From Evernia prunastri (lineage: Eukaryota > Ascomycota > Lecanoromycetes > Lecanorales > Parmeliaceae), in NCBI GenBank assembly GCA_003184365.1, contig NKYR01000097.1, positions 62,001 to 126,000 of the forward strand: a stretch of DNA of 64,000 nt. The letters run 5' to 3'. Of this stretch, positions 11,860 to 23,800 are shown one piece after another. Under the pieces are notes generated by a model. The model was given only the letters and a program-made list of their open reading frames with translations, was not told the origin of the DNA and searched no databases. The stretch's first letter is position 1; each line of letters starts with the position of its first letter. A program made the translations under genes and the position numbers.

Positions 11860-13080
11860 CCTTCCGACGTATGAACGATATCATCACTACGATGAGCATG
11901 ATGGTGCCGGACAGATCTTAGTGGTTCTATGTCAATGCTAATGCTAGTGCTAATACCCAGCGCTACATCCATCTTGGACAATCCAATTCTTCCCGATCGT
12001 CTCATGCCCCATGTTTCTTTTAGACACATCGAGCGAAGATTCGCAGGTCAAGCAGGGTCAAAGCTTTAGCATACTCTGACTCGGATTGATTACCAGCAAC
12101 AACGCGACGCTGCATCGTTACATTGATCTCAGTCAATCAGTGACTATATATTGGATGAATCAAAATTTTTCGGCGACTGCGAAATGGCTCTGCCAGTCCG
12201 GCTGCGACGCACGCTCCCCGGGTGCCATATTTTCCAAAGTAAGGGATGCATTCGTTGTTGAGCAAAGGGCACAACAAGGGGATGTTTCGATGCAATTAGT
12301 CCATCGTATCCCTTGTGCATCGAAAGTAGCATAGTGATCATATCCGCACAATCACTTGCACGGCGTGACTGAGCCACCGATCTTCAAAAGTACAGACGCT
12401 CTCCATATCGATCAGCAGCCACTGCACAGGTCCTTTCCTAGCGTCTAGTCTACTAGTACCGAGCTGAATTGTCAAGACGACACGACATCTAATGGACCCT
12501 CAGCCATTGCAGAAGAACCTTCGACATTGAGCTCGAGTCCGCGGACCCGCCGCCTTTTCAAAAGCCCTTTAACACCCTGCTGCCCGGTACGCACCCGCTA
12601 TGTCACCTCTAATTTCTGTCTTTCTCGCGTTGCACGGTTGCGGCGGTGCTCTGGATCTTGTATAGCAAGAGGAGTGCCGGTTTCCAAGTCTCCTATGGCG
12701 GCAGTCTAGGGACTGGAACGTCGTCCAGCTTCTTTACCTCGCAATGATCATGACGTGGGGATTTCAAAGGCAGTGAATTCAGCTTACCATTTACGGATGG
12801 AAGAGGAGGGTGGTGAGTCGAACTGCGAGCAACAAACAGACTCATCTATGCTGCACAAGAATGGATCTGAGAAATGGCTACATGCTGATCTGAAGATTGA
12901 TATATTCACAGACTGGGTAGTACAACATGCGCGTGGTTTTCACTAGAAAAGGCGAAAACCGTCGCCGGACCCCGTTGAGTCTCAAACTATACTGAATAAA
13001 CTTTTCACACATGATCCTTTCGTGTGAGCTGAGCCCACGTCTCCACCTATTCTCGCGGTCGATATCCTGAAATACCAAAC
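11860..13080. other. Intergenic 1.2 kb between two convergent genes
   Basis: Short frames only. The segment 12.5-12.95 kb reads as hydrophobic pieces in shifting frames and may be a gene relic, but no family is recognisable. Confidence 0.4.
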
Positions 13081-14684
13081 TCATTCCTTCCCAGCCAGGA
13101 CGCTATAATGGCCCCCAGCGCCAGCCCACACCAACATCTTGTCCTTGACAGCCTTGTTCTCAATGAGGGTCGCCAGCCCGACATCATCCGTACCTCCCAG
13201 CCCCAGCTGGCCGCTCACCCCAAAGCCCCAACTGTACGCTTTGCCTTCATGGGTCACCGCGACGCAATGGTCGGAGCCCGCGGCTGCGTGAAGAGCGTTG
13301 ATACCGGGGACCTGAGTTGCGGTCTTGAGTATCCTCGGCTTGCCTTGCGCATCGCGTACGACATCATTCTCAGAAAGGCTGTCGACGCCAAGGCCGAGGG
13401 CGTTGGTATCAATGCGACCCCACGTTAGGCATTCACCAGTCTCAGTCACGCAAACACTGTGATGGTTCCCTCCATTGATGCTGGTGACCTTCTCACCGCC
13501 ACTCAGACTACTGACGGACTGCGGATGCAGTATGTTGGCGAACTCCTCTCCGTCGCGTTCATCGATGCCAGTTTGACAGAAATTGTTCGCTCCCCAGCTG
13601 TACACGGTACCATTTCGATGGACGGCGAACGAGTGATCCGCACCAGCACCGATATCAACGATGTCTTTCCGCAAGCCGATGCTTGCGGGGACAAGGCCAC
13701 TGTTTGGAAAGCGAACGTTGATGCGGCGGCCCAACTGACATTGCTCGCCAAATCCCCAGGCGAAAACGCAACCCTTCTGGTCAAGAGCGAGTGCATGGTT
13801 GCTTCCAGCGGCGATCTTCGTGATGTTTCGCAGGCCAGGTATGAGAGCGGGTTGGTTCTGGACTGTCATGTTTGCTGAGAAGTGCAAAGCGCCATCGCTT
13901 GCCTGAGGGGATAAGTTAGTGACTAACGCAGTGAGCGAAATCAGGGATAGATTACCTTGAACGTTCCCCAGCCATAAACCAGGCCTTCTTCGGTGAGAGC
14001 AAAGGTCGCATTATCACCCGCAGCAACCTGCGTGAACACTGTGCCAGTCGGAAAGCAGGAATCATCGAGTGCGGCAGGCGTCGATTCTTTTGGGTTCAAC
14101 TCGCTTTCGGAGTTGTCGCTGTCTTCAGCATGATCTCCTTTGTTCATGTCTACCCAGCCGCCGCCCCATACGGTGTCTCTTCCCAGAGTGCCGTGGTCGT
14201 TGACTCCCCACGTGACGATCTTGTTGTCACTCGTGAGAGCTACACAGTGCATTCCGCCTGTTGCAATTTGGACGACTCCGACGAATGATGCGGAAAGGTT
14301 TAAGTTCAATCGAGGCCTTGTCACATCGTCGATGGAGCATTTTGGCCCGAGTCCGAGTACGCCGGAATCGCCCGACCCAAAGACGTACACATTCAAGGTC
14401 TCAGTCGCGCGATGATTAAGGATGGGTTTGGATTTGGGCCCTGGCGCTGTCTTGGGGCGGGTCGAGGCTGCTTTGCCAGATTTAGTGGCAGTTTTGGAGG
14501 GGTTGAGCTTGCGTGATTTAGTGACGGTGGACGAGGGAACCTGCCCCTCAGCCTTGCGCTTGGTCTTGCGAACGTTGCCATTTCCTGCGGTTACAGCCTG
14601 AGATGAGGATGATGCTTTGGAGCCCAGTTTGGATGCGGTAGCTGCAGCTTTCTTCGTGCCAGACGATTTCTTTGTAGCCGCCAT
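13081..14684 (-). CDS. pim1: RCC1 / pim1-like Ran guanine-nucleotide exchange factor
   Basis: Two exons, 14684-13956 and 13902-13081 (53-bp intron, phase 0), encode 516 residues. RCC1 proteins load Ran with GTP on chromatin and so set the nuclear Ran-GTP gradient that drives transport and mitosis. The N-terminal 90 residues are Lys/Ser/Ala-rich and strongly basic, as expected for the nuclear-localisation and chromatin-binding tail. Seven RCC1 blades follow: VYVFGSGDSGVLGLG, KIVTWGVNDHGTLGRD, VYGWGTFK across the splice, VFAWGFGEQCQLG, VYSWGANNFCQTG, CLTWGRIDTNALGLG and AYSWGFGVSGQLGLGG. Length and blade number match yeast Prp20/Srm1 and fission yeast pim1. It is almost certainly an essential single-copy gene. 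The acidic insert between blades 2 and 3 is a common fungal variation. Confidence 0.92.
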
Positions 14685-14930
14685 TTCGATGATTGGTATT
14701 CTCTTGAGATTGGAACAACCTGTGCAGTTTGAAGAGTACGAGAGTATTTGATTTATTTGTAAGAGGCAGTCTAATTATGCGATGGAGTTGGAGTGAGGTT
14801 GTGGTTGAAAGGTAGTAAGAAGTTGTGGAATGTGAAAGAATATATAGTGCCCAAGGCTGCACAAGACAATGTAGACGGAGTCATCATTGAGATAATAGTA
14901 TGGTAAGACAATGGTAGGACAATAGCAACG

Positions 14931-14966
14931 AAATGTGTCAATAACGTGTCAATAATGTGTCAATAG
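14931..14966. repeat. Short tandem repeat, about 11-12 bp unit (GTGTCAATA core)
   Basis: Three near-identical copies with core GTGTCAATA stand head to tail, with a diverged fourth (GTGTCAAAA) near 15003. It lies about 250 bp upstream of the RCC1 start. Function unknown. Confidence 0.7.
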
Positions 14967-17240
14967 CCTTGAAACACTGAACGCAGTCATTAAGTAAGTG
15001 AATGTGTCAAAAACAGTCAAGGTGTGATAAGTACAGGACAAAGAAAGTGAAGAGATGGGCTTGGCGGATTCCGAGACCCCTCACCCCCTGAAAATGTCTG
15101 ACCAATCAAAAAAGCTGATGTATCACTTCACTCTACTCAGGCAGTATCAACAACCCATGAAGCTCTTCGACCAACAATGTCCTATGACGGTAGAGAATTT
15201 TATAACGCTTTCCGGGACCATTTGAGTCTGTTGTATGCGTACGATTGGATTCGTAGAGGTGACCTCGGCGCAGCTCCTACGACAATGGGCATTCCTCTTC
15301 CCTTGTCATTAGTATTTCAATGTACTTTTGAAACTTTTGATCCTCGCTTCCCAGACTGTTTGAAAACGCTGTCTTCTTCTCTGTCAATGACCTAGGCTGT
15401 CGGTCATGCAAGAGCTGAGTGTGGTAAGTATGCGAAACCTCGATGCGGGCCTAGATGGACCGCGAGATATACAGCTACGGCTTTGCAGTCCTGTGCATGG
15501 CAGGTAAGAGGAATGACTGGGCTTTATCCCCTCGACCGTGAAAAAAGCTCTCGGTAAAAAGCTATAGGCACGGTGACGCAACATTGAGGGCGCGTCAACG
15601 GAGGGAAAATGGAAGAGCTTTGAGCATGTGCACTTCTGAATACTAATTTCATGCGAAGCCGGTGCATATAATTATAACATTAGGCATAACATTAATGTAC
15701 ATGCTGATGAGGCCATTGACGCTCATCCCATGCGCCGCCTTTCTCACCCTGCCTCCGCGATTCAAACTTCGGGCTGCTGCCCTTTCGCCTAAATTTGCTC
15801 ATCCAAATGACAGGGTTTCGAGTCCTGCTATCGCTGCTCATCGAGCTGTTACGTATACATGCCTTAAAGTAACGATACCTTCACCGACCCACGCGGTCAA
15901 TTTAAGCCTATATTTTACCAATCGCTCGGAACAGACATTGATATTCTGGAATCATTCACACGCTCGAACACATTGGACTGTGAAAATACCACATCCTTTG
16001 GGCATGGGTAGCTGTGATCGGCTCTGCTTTCACGGGCATTATGGTCTTCCAGAATGGCGTCGGCCGCTTCTAGTGCTGAGCAATGGCGCCAGTGAGTTGG
16101 TTGCTGAGACAATGTGACAAACAGAGAATGGATTGGCTTTCGAAGCGAATCAAATGGTAGATAATTCTGGATTAGTGTGACAAGTCCACAGATTCAGTCA
16201 ATCCTCGCTCTCCGCTGTTGTCATTTGTTTAGCCCGAATGTTTCAGAAAGAACTCGCTCAAGGCTCTTCGGTAAACCTATTCGAGGCGCTTCAGGATCCT
16301 TCTTTCCTCGATGATTGTTTATACTGTTTGAAAATGTATATTATCCGTTTCAAATCCATTGATACCGCAACGCTCCAATACTCCGTCCATCTTTCAACGT
16401 TATCGAGAATGAACATATTCTTGACCGGAGTCAATCGACATCCACTAAATAAACTGCCTATTTCACTGAACTATTTCGGAAGCTCAGTCCAAGCTAGGGT
16501 GTCGTAGTTGCTCTCGTTCTTCAACGGATGGTGTACATAAATTACTCCTTCATGAAGACAGCCTCGTGAATCTCGTTTCACCTACAGATACCACAGTATC
16601 ATATACTATAGTTCGAAGAAAACGACAAGCTTTCAGCCTCACAACACCCACTCGAGTCATTGCTGAATTGTAACTAGATGAGCCTGACTGGAATTTTGTC
16701 GCTTCCTCCTCCCCAACCCAACCTACTTCGAAACCCTTCTACCTTGTCATCACCCACAGCAATAGGAGTGCCGGGAACATGCATCGTTACGTAGTCACCT
16801 CGATATCACACACTGCGGCCAGAAAGTCCACAGCTTCGTTCCATTGCCGTTCCTGAAGATTCGTTGGGATCCTCCAGTATCCGGAAATACTGTTTTAGCC
16901 ATGCATGAGGGCGATGCCATGTGTAATGACGACTAGAAGGTGGAGCAAGTCAGAGACGGGATCATTGTTCAGGAAGGATTTTGAGGTGTGGATGGGGGGC
17001 TGAGAAGGAGATAATAGAAGGTGCTGGGGATGCAAACGAGGGCAGGGTCGATTCATGTTCGTTGTATCAGGATCATGCCGCAAGAGGTTACAAGCCTCAC
17101 TCTGGCTCTACACAACTTCCATATTACGTGCGTTGTTGCTCTTTAGTCTATTCCCATGCCCCACGAAAGCAATTTTCACCAGATCTCCATGCCAATTTAG
17201 TCACCTTCTGATCTAAGCCCGCCTAGCCTTCTTCCCCTCT

Positions 17241-17262
17241 CCCCCCCCCCCCCCCCCCCCCC
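17241..17262. repeat. Homopolymer of 22 C
   Basis: An uninterrupted C run sits 11 bases beyond the PKS stop codon (stop at 17274 on the minus strand). Its length is likely to be unstable in sequencing and between strains. Confidence 0.9.
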
Positions 17263-18728
17263 GGTTTACCCACTCAGCCCTGGCTCCAGATCGCCTTGTC
17301 GACCAACCCAGACCCCTCCGCCATCGTGGCAGCGACCTCTTTAATGCTCACATTACCCAAGATGAACACCCCCGAGACATCGGCCTTCAACTCCCTCTTC
17401 GCCCACCCCCTAATCTCGATTGCCACCAAGGAGTCCAACCCCAGCGCGTGGATCTGTTTATTCTCGTCCACATCACGGGCATCCAGACCGGTCGACTGGA
17501 TCAACCTCGCTATCAGAGCTTCCGTGACCACCGCCGTGACATCTTTTCTGGTGCTGGCCTCACGTAGACGTCGTTTCAGCTGGGATGCATCGCTGCCGGC
17601 GTTGCGGGCTCCCTTCATCTCCCTGGAGTCGATTGTCTTCAGGTACGAGAATTTGGCGTCGTTCATCCACCCGAAATCCATAGCACCGCTCCTTTCAATC
17701 ATGCCTCCGGTACACACGCCCGTGATGATCTGGCTTGGGACGGTTGTCCCTTCTTTACCGCGGACCTTGCCGGTAATAGCAGCCTCGAGCACAATATGCA
17801 GCTCGTGTTCCCTCATTCCCTCAAACCCGGAGTTGCGCATTCTGAATAAATGCTCACCCATACCAGCCACAACGCCAATCTCATGCATCCTGTGTATGAA
17901 GTCAGACAATGATCGTCCCGCTCTGCGGAATTCCCAAATTGTCACTTACCAGCCTAGGTCAATGGATGTAGCGGGTAGTCCTTGTGCCCTACGATGGGAT
18001 GCGAGAGCGTCTTGGTAGGCATTGGCGGCTGCGTAGTTGGCTTGACCACGGTTTCCGGTGACGCCTACGAAAGAGGCGAGCATGACGAAGAATCCATGTC
18101 CCTTGGAAGACAGTTGTGCAAGTTCCAACTACCCTGGACTTTAGGCGCGACGGCGTCTTGCCAGTCATCGGCGGTCATATTTTCGAACGCGGTGTCGCGA
18201 AGGTTCATAGCGCACTGAATGACGCCGCGGATGGGAGGAAGCGTGGAATTGCAGGTCGCAATAGCCTCCTCTAGTTGGCGGGCGTTACTGATATCGCATT
18301 GGTAAACGCTGACTTGGATGCCTTGAGCTCTGAGATCCGTCACAAAGGAAGCGGTATCTGGGCTGTGAGCTCCTGATCTTGAAAGAAAGATGAGCGATCT
18401 GGCGCCATGCGCTGTAAGCCATTGTGCAATGCTTCTTCCGAGGCCCCCGAGACCGCCCGGCAACAAGTAAGAGGATTCTGCATCAAATCTGAATGGCTTC
18501 GAGGCTGCACGCATGAGCTATCATTCAGGTCAGCGTGATTCGATTCCAAACCTAATTAATTAACATACCGGAACGGGATCTTCACTTTGGGCCGACAAAA
18601 CAAGCTTCCCTTGCGATTGGCCTGAGCGCAGTTTTGTCAACCATCCTTGGATACTGCTATAATTGTAGGCGGTAATTTGCCGTATGGGGGGAATTTTGCC
18701 TTCGTCCAGCAAACAACGTACTTCCCGA

Positions 18729-18780
18729 GGAACAGTTACACATACCAGAGACGTGAGTCTCTGGTATGTGTAACTGTTCC
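18729..18780. repeat. Perfect 24-bp inverted repeat (snap-back hairpin) at the ER deletion junction
   Basis: Arms 18729-18752 and 18757-18780 are exact reverse complements around a 4-base loop (GTGA). The right arm belongs to the normal ER coding sequence (MEQLHIPE). The left arm is its inverted copy. Beyond it the sequence resumes in another frame at the ER end (VREVRC-like, then LLDEGKIPPI). The structure marks a fold-back template-switch junction or, less likely, an assembly artefact. Confidence 0.95.
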
Positions 18781-20664
18781 ATCATAAACGCTCGCTTCTC
18801 GAGAGAATTGGTCGCGATGAAAACTTTGGCGCCAAGATGGATTGCAATTTCGGCAACCGCTTCATCAATCCCGTCTGGAGTCTCATGGATCAGAACGCTC
18901 TCACCGGTTTTTAGGCGTGCAGTTTTCACTAGAGCCAAAAAAGCTGTGCAGTAAGCAAGGGGTATGGATGCGCCTTGTTCAAATGAAAGATTTTCGGGAA
19001 TGCGCTGGCATAAATCCTCAGACGTCATAATAGAGGTGCGATGACAGCCCGGTCCAATAGCCATTACTCTATCTCCTATTCTCAGATGGCGAACTTTTGG
19101 ACCGAGCTCAGCGATGACACCAGCGCACTCTAGACCCATGTTCTCTATTGGAGTCTTTAGATCAGCCTTGTTCGAGCCTGAGACTTTGACGTCGATCCGG
19201 ACCTGATATTCTCCGATTGGTTCGGACGCCGTCGCGACTTCCTTGAAGAGCAGCTTTTCCATTTCTCCTTCGGTTTCTGAGGCGATCTGGATAGGATGAG
19301 CTATTTGATCCAAGTGAACATTTTCCAGTCTATTGGGCTCGTCTTGGCCGTTCATCCAATCGTTCAAACCCTCGAGTGGACCGACTCGGGGTATATACAA
19401 GTGCCCTTCATGACAGGCAAATTCTCGCTCAAATGTTGCTGTGGCAGCCTCTTGGCATAGCGAGAGCGCAATATCACCAATCGCATCAAGATAATGGTCG
19501 TGATTGGTCGTCTGGCTGAGCTGGGAGGCAGAGCCTAGATCCAAAGTAGCGAAATTCGTTGAGTCGGTTTCATAGCGCAGTGCGCGCGCGAAGCCGGTCG
19601 CCATGTTCATCGCAGGGTTCTCTCCCACCATGACACCGCCCATTGTCACCCACAGCAGAGACTTACTTCGCAATACCAATTTCTTCAGATTTGCAAAGTC
19701 TATGGGTTCCATTTTCGAGAGGAGCTGTTCCTTGGTCTCTACCATGTTAACGACAAGACACGACTCCAGCGAACGCTCAACGGCAGTAGACATGTCGACT
19801 ATGGTAGTATCGAGTCCAATTAAAGAGAATCTCTCAACAATTTTTGTCATCAGAGCTGAAAGCTCTTTGCCCACATTGTCTGGCTGTACAATAACTGCTT
19901 CGCGACATTCATTCAAAGTAACGCCATCGTCTGCAGCAGTAGCGGCGATAATCGTTTGTGTTCGGCCTAGCTCTGGATTTGCACCATCTTTAAATAGGAT
20001 TGGGCCACTGACAAAGCCATGCTCCATCATGATACTTTTCCAACCATCAGTGGTCACGGGATGTAGAGTAGGCTTTCGCAAATCCTGATTAGGAGCAAAG
20101 GTGCCAGAGCTTGTGTCAACCAGCTTAGTGATATCCCCTTCGATGAGTAGTGTGCCTTTTGGCTTCATTAGAGCTCTGGTTTGTGAAAGCAAACGTCGCA
20201 TCCGTTTGGGCGTGCGCGCTGTCGCATCGGCGACTATTAAGTCGAATACACCGGGCTCAAGATTCTGATCCGCCAGCTCCTCTTCAACGTTAAACATCTC
20301 ATATTGGACATGCGGGCTCCAATGTGCGAGCTCGATACCAGCATCGGCGATAGCTTTGGCCGATTTGCCCGTGTATACCAGAGAGGAAAATAGAGGTAAG
20401 TGATTACCAGCACTTGTTGCAACCTTTAACAACGTTGTAGTCACCTCCGCTGGGTTGCCTCCGACTTGCAGAATCTTGAGAGTTGGGGACTTATGAAACA
20501 GACTTTCAAAGTACTTAGCTAGTCCATCAGACTCGGTTGAACGAAAACCCCCCGGGTCGGCTTTCCAAGTCATTTCGTTGCAAAGCTTTCGAAATCTCGT
20601 CGAGGTCTCCATACCAGGCTGCCACTCATTCGATCCGATATCCCAAGGGGGTAAAGTCTTGCAT

Positions 20665-20817
20665 TGTTACGAGTGTGTCAAGCAGGCACTTGGCAAGTAG
20701 CCCTATGGGCTAGGGTCTTGGCACACTCTCCCACTATATGTACCATAGTTCCTAGAGATAGCAAGTTCCTTCCTCATCAATAGAATCTTGGTCAACCACC
20801 TAGGTACACTCCTAACA
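20665..20817. mobile_element. Non-autonomous TIR element (MITE-like), 153 bp, inside the PKS
   Basis: The ends are 12-bp terminal inverted repeats with one mismatch: TGTTACGAGTGT at 20665-20676 and, inverted, TGTTAGGAGTGT at 20806-20817. A TGCAT direct repeat flanks it (20660-20664 and 20818-20822); the match extends to TGCATTG if the boundary is shifted. Removing the element plus one TGCAT copy joins ...SKMQC to KTLPPWD... in one PKS frame, which is strong evidence that it is an insertion. The element itself has stops in the PKS frame and no coding capacity. A small internal palindrome (TAGCCC/GGGCTA) is present. The superfamily is not clear; a 5-8 bp duplication would suit a hAT relative. 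Confidence 0.85.
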
Positions 20818-23800
20818 TGCATTGCATTTTACTAATGATGACGAGCGGCTGGATATTATGAAGTCCCAATACAACAATGTTGCCTTCTGCCAAGCTGTCA
20901 TTGTGCCATTTCGCAGTCGCGTATCCCTGTAGTTCACCACCCGATTTTGTGGCGACATCACTTGATATGTAAAGACTTTCGACGAAAGTAGGAACCAGGG
21001 TCTCTTTGAGTGCTGTCTTGGGACCTGTCAGAGCTGGTATGATCATGTGGGTCAGACTTTCCAATAGGGCGGGGTGGATTGCGTGCTGGTATTCAAAGTT
21101 CTCGGGCATGGTCGGCGCTGTGTTGGGCATCCGGATTGTGCAGGACGCTCTCTCTTTTGAGGAGCTGATCCGGACTAAGTTTCGAAAAGTGACACCGAAT
21201 GCCATCCCTACCTGTGCAAGTTCAATGTAGAAGGTATCTACGTTCTTTTCATTCTTGCATTCAGCGGTGATGATATCGTATTGATCCATGTAGTGTTGGT
21301 CATTCCGTGATGCGGTCACCTCACCAACCTGGACGTGTGTCACAACCTTTCCTAAGCAGTTTCGTTGCCAATCTTTTCGTCCAGGCGCCAGTGAGTCGAT
21401 TACGAAAGCGTGCATGATAAGACCAGAGCTCGATACCTCGGGTGCCGAAGTCCTGAATTGCATCATGACTTCCACTCCGTCCTCTTCAGGGGGTATCATT
21501 GGAGATTGCAAGAAATGGACGTCGCGTAGTTCATAGCCTGACACCTGCAGCCCCGGGTCTTCAGCCAGCTGCTTTGCGCCTTCCACAGCCATTGTCACCA
21601 GACCAGCACTGCAGTATGGAAGGTCCGCTCGTATCTGGTACGTATCAGTATGGCAGAAAGCTTGAAATGGGAGCTGTTACTGTACCTGATGATCCTCCAT
21701 CCAAGGGTTTTCGAACATGCGTAGGAAGGGCCTCCATGCGGGCTCACTCGCACCCTCTACTGGACTGCCGAGCAGGTCTTGACGGGGATGCTTTCGAAAA
21801 CGATGTGCGGTGCTGAGTCTTGGTTCGGACCAGTACTCTACACCGTGGTTCCAAGGATAACTCGGCGCATCCACCAGGAGAGATGGCTGGCCTGCCTTCG
21901 TTTCGTTAGGGCTTACTGTAGAGGCAATGTCTACAGCATAGCCCCGGGCCCAAAGTTCGCCTGCGACGGCTAACGCAGTGCTAATAGCCTCTTTACCTCT
22001 CTGCAGAATAGAAAGGTACTCTGTCCTGTTGTCATCGAGTGTCTGCTTCACGGGTGTTGCCAAAGCACCATGGGGCCCAACCTCTAGCCACACGTCTGCA
22101 AATTTCTCGCTGACCCCACGACGGCGTCGCGTTCCTGGGTGATATGTTGATAAACTATGCACGGCGTCCGAGAATCTGACAGGTGAAACAAGGTTTGCGA
22201 CCCAGTACTCGCGCGTCAATGCGCGAGCATCGATAACATTGCCGGTGACTGAGGAGAACATCTTGACTTCTGGGTCTGCTGAAGGTGTCTGGGTAGTAAT
22301 GTCACTGATTGCTTCTAAGTATTGATGAGCGATGGCCTTCATGTGGTGCGAATGGTATGCCACTTCAACTTTGAGTCTCCGAGCAAAGATGCCCTCAATC
22401 TGGAGCATCTTATCCAGTTGATCAAGTGCGCACACGTCACCAGATACGGTCACACTAGAAGGGCTATTGATACATGCGACTATTGCTTTCCTTTGCGCAA
22501 CTTTGTTGAGATATGTGTTGGCCTCAGCCTCACCAAGGCCAACGGACATCATCGTCCCAGAGCCAGCTTCGAGGAGCTTAGAAAGTTGACCGCGTTGATA
22601 CGCCAGCTTCCACGCTGACTCCGAAGACAGGGCGCCAATGCAGTATGCAGCCGCGATCTCACCACTTGAATGGCCAACCACAGCCCGTGGGTGAACACCC
22701 CAGGATCGTAAGAGCTGTATAAGAGCCACCTGGATGACAGTGCATAAGGGCTGGCTATAGATGGCTTCATTGAGCTTTGAGGAATTCGCATCGCGATTAA
22801 GCTCCTCTGATTAAGTATTCCAGTTAGAAAATGTAGAAGCGGCACAAACATGTGGGTAATGCGTACCAATCACAGACCAAGAGCAACCAGCCGATGCCAA
22901 ACAAGCATTCGCTTGTTGAATGCTCTCTCTATACACTTCGTAAGACCACAATTCTCGACCCATTGCATACCATTGTGCTCCTTGACCAGTGAAAACGAAA
23001 GCCATTTGTGGGGCTTTGGTCGATCGGATCGGTCTACTGATGCCGTTTGTCAATTTTTGGTGGAGCTCGTCAATCGTCGAAGCAAGGCACCATGACTTCC
23101 AATGTAGAGTACTCCTTCGGTGTGCCAGCGTGTAGCACAGATCGTCTAGTAGGCTCCTGTCGTCATCGGCACTGATACGGTGGCTTTCCAGAGAGCTCAA
23201 GTATCGAGCATAACTTTCGCAAAGCCTTGCTATGCCTTTCTCGTCATCAGTAGACCAGCAAAACAGCCTGGGCTGCTTTATTTCGGTCGAGCCATGAACG
23301 CCACTAGCCACAACCTCTACCCAGTCCGGAAGACTGTGTTCGGCGTAGCCATTGGCAATATTGTGTAACGGATGTGCCGCTTCAAGAATAACGTGTGAGT
23401 TGGTACCACCAAAACCGAAAGAGTTGATGCTAGCTCGGTGGACCCCCTCAGGCCACTCTTTGGGCTCCGTAACGACCTGAAAGCGCGAAAGTAATGAGAC
23501 TACGCTAGTAGTGATGGAGATACTACCTCTAAGTTATTGCTAGCAAAAGGGATGCGAGGGGTAGGTGTCTTGAAGTTGATGCTCGGCGGAATAACCCCTC
23601 TTTCAAGCGCTAATACTGCTTTGATTACAGAGGCCAGACCAGCTGCACCCTCCAGGTGTCCGATATTTGTCTTTACAGAACCAATCATCAGAGGTGAAGT
23701 AGACTCTCGGGCTTTGCCAAGAGTTGCCGCGAGAGCTTTCGCCTCAAGTGGATCCCCTGCAGCGGTCCCGGTCCCGTGTGCTTCACAGTAAGCTGTATCT

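Larger units (their letters stand above)
14685..17273. other. Gene-poor 2.6 kb between RCC1 and the PKS 3' end
   Basis: It includes the RCC1 promoter (TATA-like run near 14842 on the minus strand), a short GTGTCAATA tandem repeat and the C22 tract beside the PKS stop. The longest open frame (15662-16117) has no domain and no gene-like context. No supported gene. Confidence 0.45.

Noticed and set aside
15808..15845. tRNA-like GGTTTCGAGTCC segment
   Set aside because: One extra base in the T-arm consensus and no acceptor stem, D-arm or anticodon arm around it.
15662..16117. 151-codon open frame in the gap before the PKS
   Set aside because: No domain, poor start context and no splice support.
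20618..20830. Gap between DH and methyltransferase parts read as an intron or as a boundary between two genes
   Set aside because: Possible splice pairs do not rejoin the PKS frame. Inverted ends and a direct repeat explain the segment as an insertion.
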